Shown piece by piece: positions 4,961 to 10,893 of a stretch of DNA of 14,256 nt. Origin of the DNA: Ruminiclostridium sp. (GTDB taxonomy: Bacteria; Bacillota_A; Clostridia; Oscillospirales; Oscillospiraceae); assembly GCA_017521345.1 (NCBI GenBank), contig JAFXCU010000109.1, positions 1 through 14,256 of the forward strand, written 5' to 3'. Positions within the stretch are counted from its first letter, which is position 1; the number at the start of each line of letters is the position of its first letter. A program made the translations under genes and the position numbers. A model generated the notes under the pieces. That model saw only the letters and a list, made by a program, of their open reading frames with translations, made no database searches and was not told where the DNA came from.

Positions 4961-6298
4961 TTAGAAAATCAAATGGGCCAGCAAAGCCACCACAGGCAGG
5001 GTGACGATGGTTCTCTCCAGGAAGATGATGAACAGCTTGGGGAGAGAAACGGGGATCTTACTGCCCATGATGATGCTGCCGATCTCGGACATATAGATCA
5101 GCTGGGTCACGCTGGTGGCCGCCACCACGAACCGGGTGATCTCGCTCTCGATGGAGCTGGCAATGACGCTGGGCAGGAACATATCTGCAAAGCCCACAAT
5201 GACCGTCTGGCTGGCCAGCTGGGCCTCGGGCAGCTGCAGCAGCTCATAGACAGGGATGAAGGGCATGCCCAGGACCTTGAACACAGGGGTGAACTCTGCC
5301 ACGATCAGGGCCAGGGTACCCATGGCCAGAATGACCGGCAGTGTGCCGAACCACATCTCGAACACGTTTTCAAAGCCCTCTTTGAAAAAGGCCTTGAGGC
5401 TGGGCGCCTTCCCGGCCTTGTTCAGGGCCAGCTCCAGACCGTACCGGGCAGGGGTCATACCGGCAGGGATATCCTCCCGATGGGGAACTTCGGTGTTGTA
5501 GGTGTCGGGGATCCGGGACAGAGGGGGAAGCTTGGGGACGATGACGGCCGCCACAATGCCCGCCAAGGTCACGACCAGATAGAAGGGAAGGAACATATGC
5601 TCCAGTCCCACCTGGGTGATGACCACCAGGCTGAAGGTGATGCTGACGGCAGAGAAGGTGGTGGCAATGACGGTGGCCTCCCGACGGGAATAAAAGCCCT
5701 CCTCATACTGCTTGCTGGTGAGCAGGACACCGATGGAGCCGTCACCCAGCCAGGATGCCACGCAATCCAGGGCGCTTCGGCCGGGCAGGTTGAAGACCGG
5801 ACGCATGATCTTGATCAGCAGAGCGCCGAAAAAGTCCAGCAGACCATAGTTCAGCAGCAGGGCCAGCAGGAGGCCGGCCAGCAGGAAGACACACACCAGG
5901 ATGGGGATCAGGTCGTTGATGACCAGGCCGCCGGTGAGGTCGCCGATGATGAAGTCGGGACCAAGGCCGAAGAAGATCATGTTGGCGAAGAGGAAGCCGA
6001 TCATGCGGATCCAGAACCAAAATCCTTTTACCCCAAAGAGGGCATCCATCTTGGGGTTCTTCTTCAGGAACGGAAGGCCAAACACTCTGTGCAGGAGGGT
6101 CAGGATGGCGCTGATGGAGATCAGCGCCCAGATGATGGTCAGGGTGTGGTCCCCCATGAGGTCCAGCAGCTTGTTGGCCGCCACAGCAATGGGGATGGTC
6201 AGGTTGCCGCCCTGGTTGATGGGGATCACGAAAAGAAAGGCACCGATCATCGAGGGGATGAGGAATTTACAAAAGCGGGGGTCTTTCCAAAGTTTCAT
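4961..6298 (-). CDS. YjiH-family nucleoside-recognition (Gate) membrane protein
   Basis: This is a 445-residue polytopic membrane protein. The start at 6298 is supported by AAAGGTG 6-7 nt upstream on the minus strand. The order is: a short cytosolic lead (MKLWKDPRFCKFLIPSM), hydrophobic segments at about 13-30, 50-70, 90-112, 122-155 and 205-255, a soluble loop with PRRxDIPAG-like sequence (about 258-305), and further segments at about 315-345, 360-385 and 420-445. Gate-type segments include PGRSALDCVASWLGDGSIG (about 172-190) and the late GFADMFLPSVIASS. This layout is that of E. coli YjiH and clostridial homologues, predicted to move nucleosides or other solutes; the substrate is unknown. 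It runs convergent to the fusion gene and divergent from the alanine dehydrogenase-like gene. Confidence 0.85.
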   Translation of the reverse strand: MKLWKDPRFCKFLIPSMIGAFLFVIPINQGGNLTIPIAVAANKLLDLMGDHTLTIIWALISISAILTLLHRVFGLPFLKKNPKMDALFGVKGFWFWIRMIGFLFANMIFFGLGPDFIIGDLTGGLVINDLIPILVCVFLLAGLLLALLLNYGLLDFFGALLIKIMRPVFNLPGRSALDCVASWLGDGSIGVLLTSKQYEEGFYSRREATVIATTFSAVSITFSLVVITQVGLEHMFLPFYLVVTLAGIVAAVIVPKLPPLSRIPDTYNTEVPHREDIPAGMTPARYGLELALNKAGKAPSLKAFFKEGFENVFEMWFGTLPVILAMGTLALIVAEFTPVFKVLGMPFIPVYELLQLPEAQLASQTVIVGFADMFLPSVIASSIESEITRFVVAATSVTQLIYMSEIGSIIMGSKIPVSLPKLFIIFLERTIVTLPVVALLAHLIF

Positions 6299-6443
6299 GT
6301 ATGCACCTTTTTCAATCTATTTATACAAGAATACGAACCATGATAATTTATACTATTTTTCGCCAATAAGCAAGAGAAATCTTTCAAATCTATGCATAAA
6401 GTTGAATCGTATATTCTCTGCGCAGCGAATCAGGAAGAAGACC

Positions 6444-6472
6444 TTTACAACACCATAGATTCTCTTTATAAT
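6444..6472 (+). promoter_or_regulatory. Strong sigma-A-type promoter of the alanine dehydrogenase-like gene
   Basis: TTTACA (6444-6449), a 17-bp spacer and a perfect TATAAT (6467-6472) lie 65 bp before the start codon. Confidence 0.85.
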
Positions 6473-6475
6473 ATA

Positions 6476-6492
6476 TGACAAGATTCGTGTCA
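6476..6492 (+). promoter_or_regulatory. Candidate operator at the transcription start
   Basis: TGACA (6476-6480) and TGTCA (6488-6492) form a dyad with a 7-bp spacer, directly over the expected +1. A repressor bound here would block initiation. No matching regulator is identified. Confidence 0.35.
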
Positions 6493-6499
6493 AACTGCA

Positions 6500-6516
6500 C
6501 CGGGGTCCTGCCCCGG
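6500..6516 (+). other. GC hairpin in the 5' leader of the alanine dehydrogenase-like gene
   Basis: CCGGGG (6500-6505) pairs with CCCCGG (6511-6516) around TCCTG, 8 nt before the AGGAGGA ribosome binding site. It probably stabilises the mRNA 5' end or influences initiation. It has no T-run, so it is not a terminator. Confidence 0.5.
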
Positions 6517-6536
6517 AACCTATAGGAGGAATTCGT

Positions 6537-7703
6537 ATGGTATTCGGTATGCTGAAAGACATCAAGGAGGGCGAGAGCCGGGTCATCTGCACCCCCGTGG
6601 AGATCGCCTCCATCGTGGCCGCCGGTCACACCGTCAAGGTCCAGAAGGACGCCGGTCTGGGGGCTGGCTTTGCCAACGCCGCCTATGAAAAGGCCGGGGC
6701 CATCCTGGTGGACACCGCCGAGGAGATTTGGACCACCTGCGAGTTCATCGCCAAGGTCAAGGAGATCGAACCCTCCGAATTCCACTATCTGCGGGAGGAC
6801 CTGATGCTCTACTGCTGCGTCCACCCCGCCGGTCACCCCGAGGAGGTCCAGGCCATTCTGGACAGCAAGTGCATCGCCATCACCGCCGAGGACAGCCACC
6901 GCTACGGCTCCCCCAACTGCGAGGCCGCCGGCAAGCAGGGCGCCCTCTTCGGCCTGGAGTCCATGCTGACCATCAACGGCGGCAAGGGCAAGTTCGTGGG
7001 CGGCTTCGCCGGTGCCCCCGGCATGAACGTGCTGATCCTGGGCGGCGGCATCGTGGGCCAGGGTGCCCTGTCCGTCCTCCACGCCCTGGGGGCCAACTGC
7101 ACCGTCATGGACATCAACATCGGTGTGCTGAAAACCCTGGGCGAGCGCTATCACAACCAGATCAACACCATGTTCTGCACCAAGGAGACCATCACCTCCG
7201 TGCTGGACCAGATGGACATGGTCATCAACTGCGTCAAGTGGCCCAAGCAGCGCAAGGACTTCCTCATCGACAAGGAAATGCTCAAGCTCATGGAGCCCGG
7301 CTCCGTCCTGGTGGACATCTCCAACGACGACCCCGGCGCCATCGAGTCCAGCCATGAGACCCACCACGACAACCCCCGCTATGTGGTCAACGGCGTGGTC
7401 CACTACTGCGTCAGCAACATCCCCGGGGCCGTGGCCCACTCCACCTCTGTGGCCCTGGCCGCCGAGACCCTGCCCATGCTGCTGAACATCCTGAACAACG
7501 GCCTGGAGGAGGCCTGCGTCCGGGACGGCTTCATCCGCCGGAGCCTCACCGCCTACAAGGGCTACCTGACCCACGAGGAGACCAGCTGCATCCAGGGCAG
7601 ACCCTGGATCCAGCCGGAGAAGATTTTGGGGATCGCTGATCGGCAGCTGGACCCCGCTCCTCCTGCGACGACTTCCCGGTCTACTAATTTTATTGAGCTG
7701 TAA
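6537..7703 (+). CDS. ald: Alanine dehydrogenase-like NAD-dependent enzyme, divergent, with C-terminal extension
   Basis: The product has 388 residues; AGGAGGA at 6525-6531 fixes the start. Alanine dehydrogenase converts L-alanine, NAD and water to pyruvate, NADH and ammonium. Family marks are KDIKEGESRVICTP at the N-terminus with R15, VKEIEP with K75, H96 in CCVHPAG, and LGGGIVG (168-174) as the dinucleotide loop. D192 in MDIN holds the NAD ribose, SNDDPGAIESS (262-272) carries the catalytic Asp, and HYCVSNIPGAVAHSTSVAL (289-307) is strongly conserved. R15, K75 and H96 fall at the usual positions. Oddities are ITAEDSHRYGSPNCEAAGKQ (115-134), where classical enzymes have a PLLxPMSxVAG segment, and a tail from about 345 with HEETSC and a proline/serine-rich end. 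A related alanine/saccharopine dehydrogenase-family specificity cannot be excluded. It has its own promoter and terminator, so it is monocistronic. Confidence 0.85.
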   Translation: MVFGMLKDIKEGESRVICTPVEIASIVAAGHTVKVQKDAGLGAGFANAAYEKAGAILVDTAEEIWTTCEFIAKVKEIEPSEFHYLREDLMLYCCVHPAGHPEEVQAILDSKCIAITAEDSHRYGSPNCEAAGKQGALFGLESMLTINGGKGKFVGGFAGAPGMNVLILGGGIVGQGALSVLHALGANCTVMDINIGVLKTLGERYHNQINTMFCTKETITSVLDQMDMVINCVKWPKQRKDFLIDKEMLKLMEPGSVLVDISNDDPGAIESSHETHHDNPRYVVNGVVHYCVSNIPGAVAHSTSVALAAETLPMLLNILNNGLEEACVRDGFIRRSLTAYKGYLTHEETSCIQGRPWIQPEKILGIADRQLDPAPPATTSRSTNFIEL

Positions 7704-7712
7704 GAAACGAAG

Positions 7713-7738
7713 AGCACCTGCCACGGCAGGTGCTTTTT
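7713..7738 (+). terminator. Terminator of the alanine dehydrogenase-like gene
   Basis: AGCACCTGC (7713-7721) pairs perfectly with GCAGGTGCT (7726-7734) around CACG, followed by a run of T. The stem core is the same AGCACCTGC/GCAGGTGCT word seen in the terminators at 1848-1884 and 3863-3897. Confidence 0.92.
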
Positions 7739-7838
7739 CTTTATGTCCCAGCAAATTCATCACCTCCTCTTTCGCATAATAGCACACAAATACTTTGCCG
7801 CTTTATTTCCATTTATCCCGGAGGGATGCCTCTCCCAT

Positions 7839-7916
7839 GTAGGGGCCGATGCCACATCGGCCCACCCAACTTTGTTCGCCAACCCAGGTTAGCGGGCGGA
7901 TGATATCCGCCCCTAC
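7839..7916. repeat. Palindromic repeat element A (78 bp)
   Basis: The ends are near-inverted: GTAGGGGCCGAT (7839-7850) and ATCCGCCCCTAC (7905-7916). Inside are two perfect hairpins, GGGCCGATG/CATCGGCCC (7843-7863) and GGGCGGAT/ATCCGCCC (7894-7912), separated by about 30 bp without structure. The GTAGGGGC...ATCCGCCCCTAC form is typical of dispersed intergenic repeats in gut Oscillospiraceae, as I recall; copy number cannot be checked here. Confidence 0.7.
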
Positions 7917-7946
7917 CTACAACGCAGCAGGTTTTCCGCTCACTCA

Positions 7947-8072
7947 AGCCTCCCCTGTGTAAGGGGAGGTGGCTTCGGCAAAGCCGAAGACGGAGGGGTT
8001 GTTGCCTGCCGCTACGCCACAATCCCTCAGTCAGCGCTTCGCGCTGCCAGCTCCCTTTACACAAGGGAGCCT
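7947..8072. repeat. MITE/REP-like inverted repeat element B (126 bp)
   Basis: The 27-bp ends (7947-7973 and 8046-8072) are inverted copies with 23 of 27 matches. Each end is itself a stem-loop (CCTCCCC/GGGGAGG on the left, GCTCCCT/AGGGAGC read on the minus strand on the right) with loop TGTGTAA. Second hairpins follow inward: CTTCGGC/GCCGAAG on the left (7973-7989) and AGCGC-TTC-GCGCT on the right (8033-8045). The inner ends are GGAGGGG and, read inward from the right, TGAGGGA. No open reading frame of note is inside. Confidence 0.75.
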
Positions 8073-8090
8073 AAGGTTGTACCACTGACG

Positions 8091-8128
8091 AAAAGAGGAC
8101 CTGTCCCCCCACGGGTACAGGTCCTTTT
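8091..8128 (-). terminator. Terminator of the ATC hydrolase-like gene
   Basis: GGACCTGT (8097-8104) pairs with ACAGGTCC (8117-8124). Read on the minus strand, the stem is followed by TCTTTTC. It lies just beyond the stop of the minus-strand gene. Confidence 0.75.
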
Positions 8129-8132
8129 CATC

Positions 8133-8627
8133 TTATCGTCTCACAAACCTGATCTTACAGCAATCATCCCCATTTGCAATGGTCGCCGGCAGGTCCAGCT
8201 CACAGCCAAAGCTCTCGGCGATGCCCCGGTCGCCGCACATGGCGTGGTCGCACAGCAGCTGGATCTCCTCATCGCTGCAGCCCTGCTTCTGCCAGGCCTT
8301 CACCAGGGGGCAGTAGTGGAAGTCGATGTCCAGGTGGTCGTCGTCGCACCGCAGGACCTTCATCTCAAAGACCCACTGGGCGGGCTTGGTGAACAAGGTC
8401 TTCTTCAGGCCCTTCAGGGAGGCCCCTCCCCCGGCCTTCTTCCGCAGGTTGGCCCCCTGGAAGAGGCCGCACCGACGGATGGCGGCAGGGGCGTACTCCT
8501 CGGGCGGCAGGCCCTTCTTCTTTGCCTCGTCGCACAGAAGGTACATCCACAGAGCCCGGTGCTCCAGCTGCTCCCGGATGGCCACGATGAGGCCGTTTTT
8601 GATCTTGGGTTCATTTTTGATTGCCAT
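8133..8627 (-). CDS. L-2-amino-thiazoline-4-carboxylic acid (ATC) hydrolase-like protein
   Basis: The product has 164 residues; the start at 8627 has AGGAGAGGG just upstream on the minus strand. The C-terminal half holds the family pattern: DFHYCPLVKAWQKQGCSDEE (102-121), LLCDHAMCGDRGIAESFGCE (124-143) and TIANGDDCCKIRF (149-161). The conserved cysteines are C106, C126 and C156/C157. The N-terminal half is helical and lysine-rich (KKAGGGASLKGLKKTLF), with no signal peptide. The founding enzyme opens the ATC ring on a route to L-cysteine, but most clostridial members are untested and the true substrate is uncertain. The gene is divergent from the RNA methyltransferase gene and apparently stands alone. 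Confidence 0.8.
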   Translation of the reverse strand: MAIKNEPKIKNGLIVAIREQLEHRALWMYLLCDEAKKKGLPPEEYAPAAIRRCGLFQGANLRKKAGGGASLKGLKKTLFTKPAQWVFEMKVLRCDDDHLDIDFHYCPLVKAWQKQGCSDEEIQLLCDHAMCGDRGIAESFGCELDLPATIANGDDCCKIRFVRR

Positions 8628-8667
8628 GGTTCCCTCTCCTTTTCTTTACTATTTTCATCATACCACA

Positions 8668-8696
8668 TTGACAAGGACCTGGGAAGTCTCCATAAT
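8668..8696 (+). promoter_or_regulatory. Promoter of the RNA methyltransferase gene
   Basis: TTGACA (8668-8673), a 17-bp spacer and CATAAT (8691-8696) give a strong sigma-A-type promoter. On the opposite strand a TATGAT-like -10 (8657-8662) with a poor -35 may serve the divergent ATC hydrolase-like gene, so the promoters overlap. Confidence 0.8.
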
Positions 8697-8725
8697 GGCA
8701 GTAATCTATGCGAGAGGTTTCTATC

Positions 8726-9559
8726 ATGCCGAACATCATCCAGATCACCGATTTCAACGACCCCGCCCTGGACGTCTACGCCCGGCTCACGGAGAACCAG
8801 CTCCTCAACCGGGAGGACCCGGAAAATGCCCTCTTCATCGCCGAAAGCCCCAAGGTGGTGGAGCGGGCCCTGAACGCCGGGTATCAGCCCGTGTCCGTCC
8901 TGGTGGAGGACAAGCACATTGAGGGCCAGGCCAAGGAGGTCATCGCCCGGTGCGGGGAGATCCCCGTGTACACCGCCCCCTTTGACGTCCTCACCCAGCT
9001 CACCGGCTTCAAGCTGACCCGAGGGGTCCTGTGCGCCATGCGCCGCCCCAAGCTCCCCTCCGTGGAAGAGGTCTGCAAAAACGCCCGGCGCATCGCCATC
9101 CTGGAAAACGTCATGAACCCCACCAACGTGGGGGCCATCTTCCGGTCCGCCGCCGCCCTGGGGATGGACGCCGTCCTGCTGACCCCCGCCTGCAGCAACC
9201 CCCTCTACCGCCGGGCCATCCGGGTGAGCATGGGCACGGTCTTCCAGGTCCCCTGGACCTTCCTGGGGAGCGAGACCGACCACTGGCCCCAGCCCGGTCT
9301 TGACCGGCTGAAAGCCATGGGCTTCCAGACCGCCGCCATGGCCCTCAGCGACGACTCCATCAGCATCCGGGACCCCAGGCTCCAGGACTGTGAAAAGCTG
9401 GCCATCATCCTGGGCACCGAGGGGGACGGTCTGGCCGAGGGGACCATCGCCGACTGTGACTTCACCGTCCGCATCCCCATGACCCACGGGGTGGATTCCC
9501 TGAACGTGGCCGCCGCCAGCGCCGTGGCCTTCTGGCAGCTTCAGGTGCCGGGGGAATAA
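8726..9559 (+). CDS. TrmH/SpoU-family (SPOUT) RNA 2'-O-methyltransferase
   Basis: ATG 8726 is preferred over the in-frame ATG at 8708. CGAGAGG (8711-8717) lies 8 nt before it, and the promoter's expected +1 is about 8703, which would leave almost no leader for the earlier codon. The product has 277 residues. Residues 15-105 are an RNA-binding SpoU substrate-binding-like part (NALFIAESPKVVERALN, later TRGVLCAM). The SPOUT knot motifs follow: motif 1 ENVMNPTNVGAIFRSAAALG (127-146), motif 2 LAIILGTEGDGL (225-236) and motif 3 RIPMTHGVDSLNVAAASAVA (249-268). Such enzymes transfer a methyl group from S-adenosylmethionine to a ribose 2'-OH of rRNA or tRNA; the target nucleotide is not evident. It is a single-gene unit. 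Confidence 0.9.
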   Translation: MPNIIQITDFNDPALDVYARLTENQLLNREDPENALFIAESPKVVERALNAGYQPVSVLVEDKHIEGQAKEVIARCGEIPVYTAPFDVLTQLTGFKLTRGVLCAMRRPKLPSVEEVCKNARRIAILENVMNPTNVGAIFRSAAALGMDAVLLTPACSNPLYRRAIRVSMGTVFQVPWTFLGSETDHWPQPGLDRLKAMGFQTAAMALSDDSISIRDPRLQDCEKLAIILGTEGDGLAEGTIADCDFTVRIPMTHGVDSLNVAAASAVAFWQLQVPGE

Positions 9560-9574
9560 GGTTTCGGGTCATCG

Positions 9575-9680
9575 CCCCCTCATCCGCCCTCTTCGAGGGC
9601 ACCTTCTCCCCAGGGAGAAGGCTTTGGCCATAGGCTTCCCCCTGGGGGGAAGCTGTCACCGCAGGTGACTGATGAGGGGT
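9575..9680. repeat. Palindromic repeat element C (106 bp)
   Basis: The ends CCCCTCAT (9576-9583) and ATGAGGGG (9672-9679) are exact inverted copies. In between are four consecutive hairpins: CCCTC/GAGGG (9587-9599), CCTTCTCCC/GGGAGAAGG (9602-9621), CTTCCCCC/GGGGGAAG (9635-9652) and GTCACC/GGTGAC (9654-9668). It lies between the RNA methyltransferase stop and the terminator shared with the minus-strand acetyltransferase. It contains no gene. Confidence 0.72.
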
Positions 9681-9691
9681 TTCCCCCCACG

Positions 9692-9719
9692 AAAAAAGCT
9701 CCCTCACCGAGGGAGCTTT
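9692..9719 (-). terminator. Terminator of the GNAT gene (bidirectional)
   Basis: AAAGCTCCCTC (9695-9705) pairs with GAGGGAGCTTT (9709-9719) around ACC. Read on the minus strand it ends in six T, a strong terminator just after the GNAT stop. On the plus strand the tail is TTTCGTTTT, so it can also stop transcripts from the methyltransferase gene. Confidence 0.88.
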
Positions 9720-9723
9720 CGTT

Positions 9724-10215
9724 TTATGCAGGGCATAGATCTTTTCTCATATAGATGGTGGAATCCACCGGGCTGTAGTTATAGCTGGGGATCTCGTAAA
9801 AGCCCAGGTCCCGGTACAGGCTCACCGCCTGCCGCAGGAAGGGGAAGGTATCCAGCACCATGGCCTCGTAGCCGTCCTTCCGGGCGTCGGCCAGAAGCCT
9901 TTCCACCAGGCGGCGGGCAATGCCCCTGCCCCGGAAGGCCGGGCGGATGTACAGCCGCTTCATCTCGCAACGCTCCTCGTCCAGCTTCTGCATGGCGATG
10001 CACCCGGCGGGGGTGCCGTCGGCCTCCACCAGATACAGGCGGCAGCCGGGCCGACCGTACTTCTTCTCCGGGTGGGCCACCTCGGACTCGAACCGCTGGA
10101 GTTCCAGGAAATCGGCGTATCTGGGGTCCTCGGCCACCACCATGTCGGTATATTCAAATAAAAGTTCCTGAATGGCCTTCCGCTCCCGGTAGGCCGGCTT
10201 GATGGTGATCTGCAT
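9724..10215 (-). CDS. GNAT-family N-acetyltransferase
   Basis: ATG at 10215 is chosen: the GNAT fold starts there (MQITIKPAYRERKAIQELLF), and GGAGG lies about 11 nt upstream on the minus strand, a slightly long spacing. The frame is open further upstream through non-GNAT sequence overlapping the next gene, which is rejected. The product has 163 residues. Marks are GCIAMQKLDEERCEMKRLYI (71-90, beta strands 3-4), the acetyl-CoA loop RPAFRGRGIARRL (91-103), helix RLVERLLADARKDGY (102-116), LDTFPFLRQAVSLYRDLGF (121-139) and a C-terminal strand with IYMRKDL. The acceptor substrate is unknown. The small acidic membrane protein gene lies upstream in the same direction, 88 bp away. Confidence 0.88.
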   Translation of the reverse strand: MQITIKPAYRERKAIQELLFEYTDMVVAEDPRYADFLELQRFESEVAHPEKKYGRPGCRLYLVEADGTPAGCIAMQKLDEERCEMKRLYIRPAFRGRGIARRLVERLLADARKDGYEAMVLDTFPFLRQAVSLYRDLGFYEIPSYNYSPVDSTIYMRKDLCPA

Positions 10216-10255
10216 GGGGTTGGGTGCCTCCGTTTTTTCCCATCGGGGGAGTTTT

Positions 10256-10281
10256 GTCCCCTGCTCTTGCGAGCAGGGGAC
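10256..10281 (-). other. Perfect 11-bp hairpin between the small acidic protein gene and the GNAT gene
   Basis: GTCCCCTGCTC (10256-10266) and GAGCAGGGGAC (10271-10281) form a perfect stem with a 4-nt loop. There is no T-run on the minus strand, so an ordinary terminator is doubtful. It may attenuate, stabilise or process the shared transcript. Confidence 0.55.
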
Positions 10282-10303
10282 ATCGTTTGTGTTCAATACA
10301 GGC

Positions 10304-10624
10304 TTATGCCTCCACTGCTTCCTCAGCAGCGGGTGCCTCGGGCTCCTCAGCGGGAACCTCTGCCACCTCTTCCACCTCAGCTTCGCCTTCCGCGTCCACG
10401 AAGTCGCTCTCTTCGGCTGCCTTGTCGGTGGCGTGGATGACGGGCTCTTCCTCAAATTCCAGGAAGAGATCCTCCTCTTCCTTGTTGGCGGCGATCTTTT
10501 CAGAGATGTCATTGACCACCTGCTTGAGGGTCTCTCGGTTCAGGTAGGCTGCCACGCCGCCGCCGATTGCGGCTGCTGCTGCGCCCACAGCGATCAGTGC
10601 GCCCATAGAAAACTTCTTTGCCAT
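10304..10624 (-). CDS. Small membrane-anchored protein with acidic C-terminal tail
   Basis: The product has 106 residues; AAGGAGGA lies 6-7 nt before the start on the minus strand. Residues 2-6 are positive (AKKF), residues 7-27 are an alanine/glycine-rich hydrophobic helix (MGALIAVGAAAAAIGGGVAA), and residues 28-48 are an amphipathic helix (NRETLKQVVNDISEKIAANK). The tail from about 49 is dominated by Glu, Ala, Pro and Val (EEEDLFLEFEEE, later VEEVAEVPAEEPEAPA). The lead resembles the N-terminus of YtxH-type proteins. It should be anchored by one helix with the acidic tail in the cytosol. No enzymatic motif is present. It is probably cotranscribed with the GNAT gene, since only a hairpin without a T-run separates them. 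Confidence 0.75.
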   Translation of the reverse strand: MAKKFSMGALIAVGAAAAAIGGGVAAYLNRETLKQVVNDISEKIAANKEEEDLFLEFEEEPVIHATDKAAEESDFVDAEGEAEVEEVAEVPAEEPEAPAAEEAVEA

Positions 10625-10670
10625 CGTAGTTCCTCCTTAACAATGATGTGGAAAAAACGGTAACACCATT

Positions 10671-10698
10671 ATAATACCATGTTTTCCCCATTTGTCAA
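10671..10698 (-). promoter_or_regulatory. Promoter of the small acidic protein gene
   Basis: On the minus strand, TTGACA (10698-10693) is followed after 16 bp by TATTAT (10676-10671). An overlapping TATAAT lies three bases further on (10673-10668), at 19 bp from the -35 box. The 16-bp pairing is the better spaced. Confidence 0.75.
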
Positions 10699-10827
10699 TG
10701 TAAGCCCCTGGAAGGGCTCTCCCTTCCAAAAGAATAAATATCCAGTTATAACTGTATCATTTGTATGCTATCATACCCCAGCCCTCCCCGCTGCGTCAAT
10801 GGGGAAAAACGCCAAACCCAAAAGGAT

Positions 10828-10856
10828 TTGTCTCCCGGTCTTTGTTGTGGTATAGT
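10828..10856 (+). promoter_or_regulatory. Promoter of the acyl-ACP thioesterase gene
   Basis: TTGTCT (10828-10833), a 17-bp spacer and TATAGT (10851-10856) lie 38 bp before the start codon. Confidence 0.75.
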
Positions 10857-10893
10857 AGGGGGCAGATCCAAGCACCCAAAGGAGACCCATTCC

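Larger units (their letters stand above)
6299..6536. other. AT-rich divergent intergenic region
   Basis: This 238-bp region separates the YjiH-type gene (minus) from the alanine dehydrogenase-like gene (plus). The plus-strand promoter and leader are listed separately. For the minus strand, TATAAA-like -10 boxes occur at 6320-6325 and 6347-6352, but no well-spaced -35 box is visible. The palindrome CTGCGCAG lies at about 6418-6426. Nothing suggests a coding sequence. Confidence 0.5.
7704..8132. other. 429-bp non-coding stretch rich in palindromic repeats
   Basis: It contains the alanine dehydrogenase-like terminator, about 100 bp with nothing recognised (7739-7838), palindromic element A (7839-7916), element B (7947-8072) and a terminator (8091-8128). 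A minus-strand reading frame at 7813-8064 is made of repeat sequence, lacks a ribosome binding site and is not a gene. Confidence 0.75.

Noticed and set aside
4973..6343. 456-codon plus-strand open frame antisense to the YjiH-type gene
   Set aside because: Mirror of a GC-rich gene: Gly/Asp/His/Gln-rich composition, no ribosome binding site, no domain; the minus-strand product is a clear membrane protein.
6390..7787. 465-codon minus-strand open frame antisense to the alanine dehydrogenase-like gene
   Set aside because: Low-complexity Gly/Val/Asp/His composition caused by codon bias of the plus-strand gene, and it runs through a terminator and promoter.
7813..8064. 83-codon minus-strand open frame
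   Set aside because: Lies inside palindromic repeats A and B; no ribosome binding site.
8414..9487. 357-codon minus-strand open frame over the RNA methyltransferase
   Set aside because: Shadow of the plus-strand SPOUT gene; no start signals, and it merges with another frame of the ATC hydrolase-like gene.
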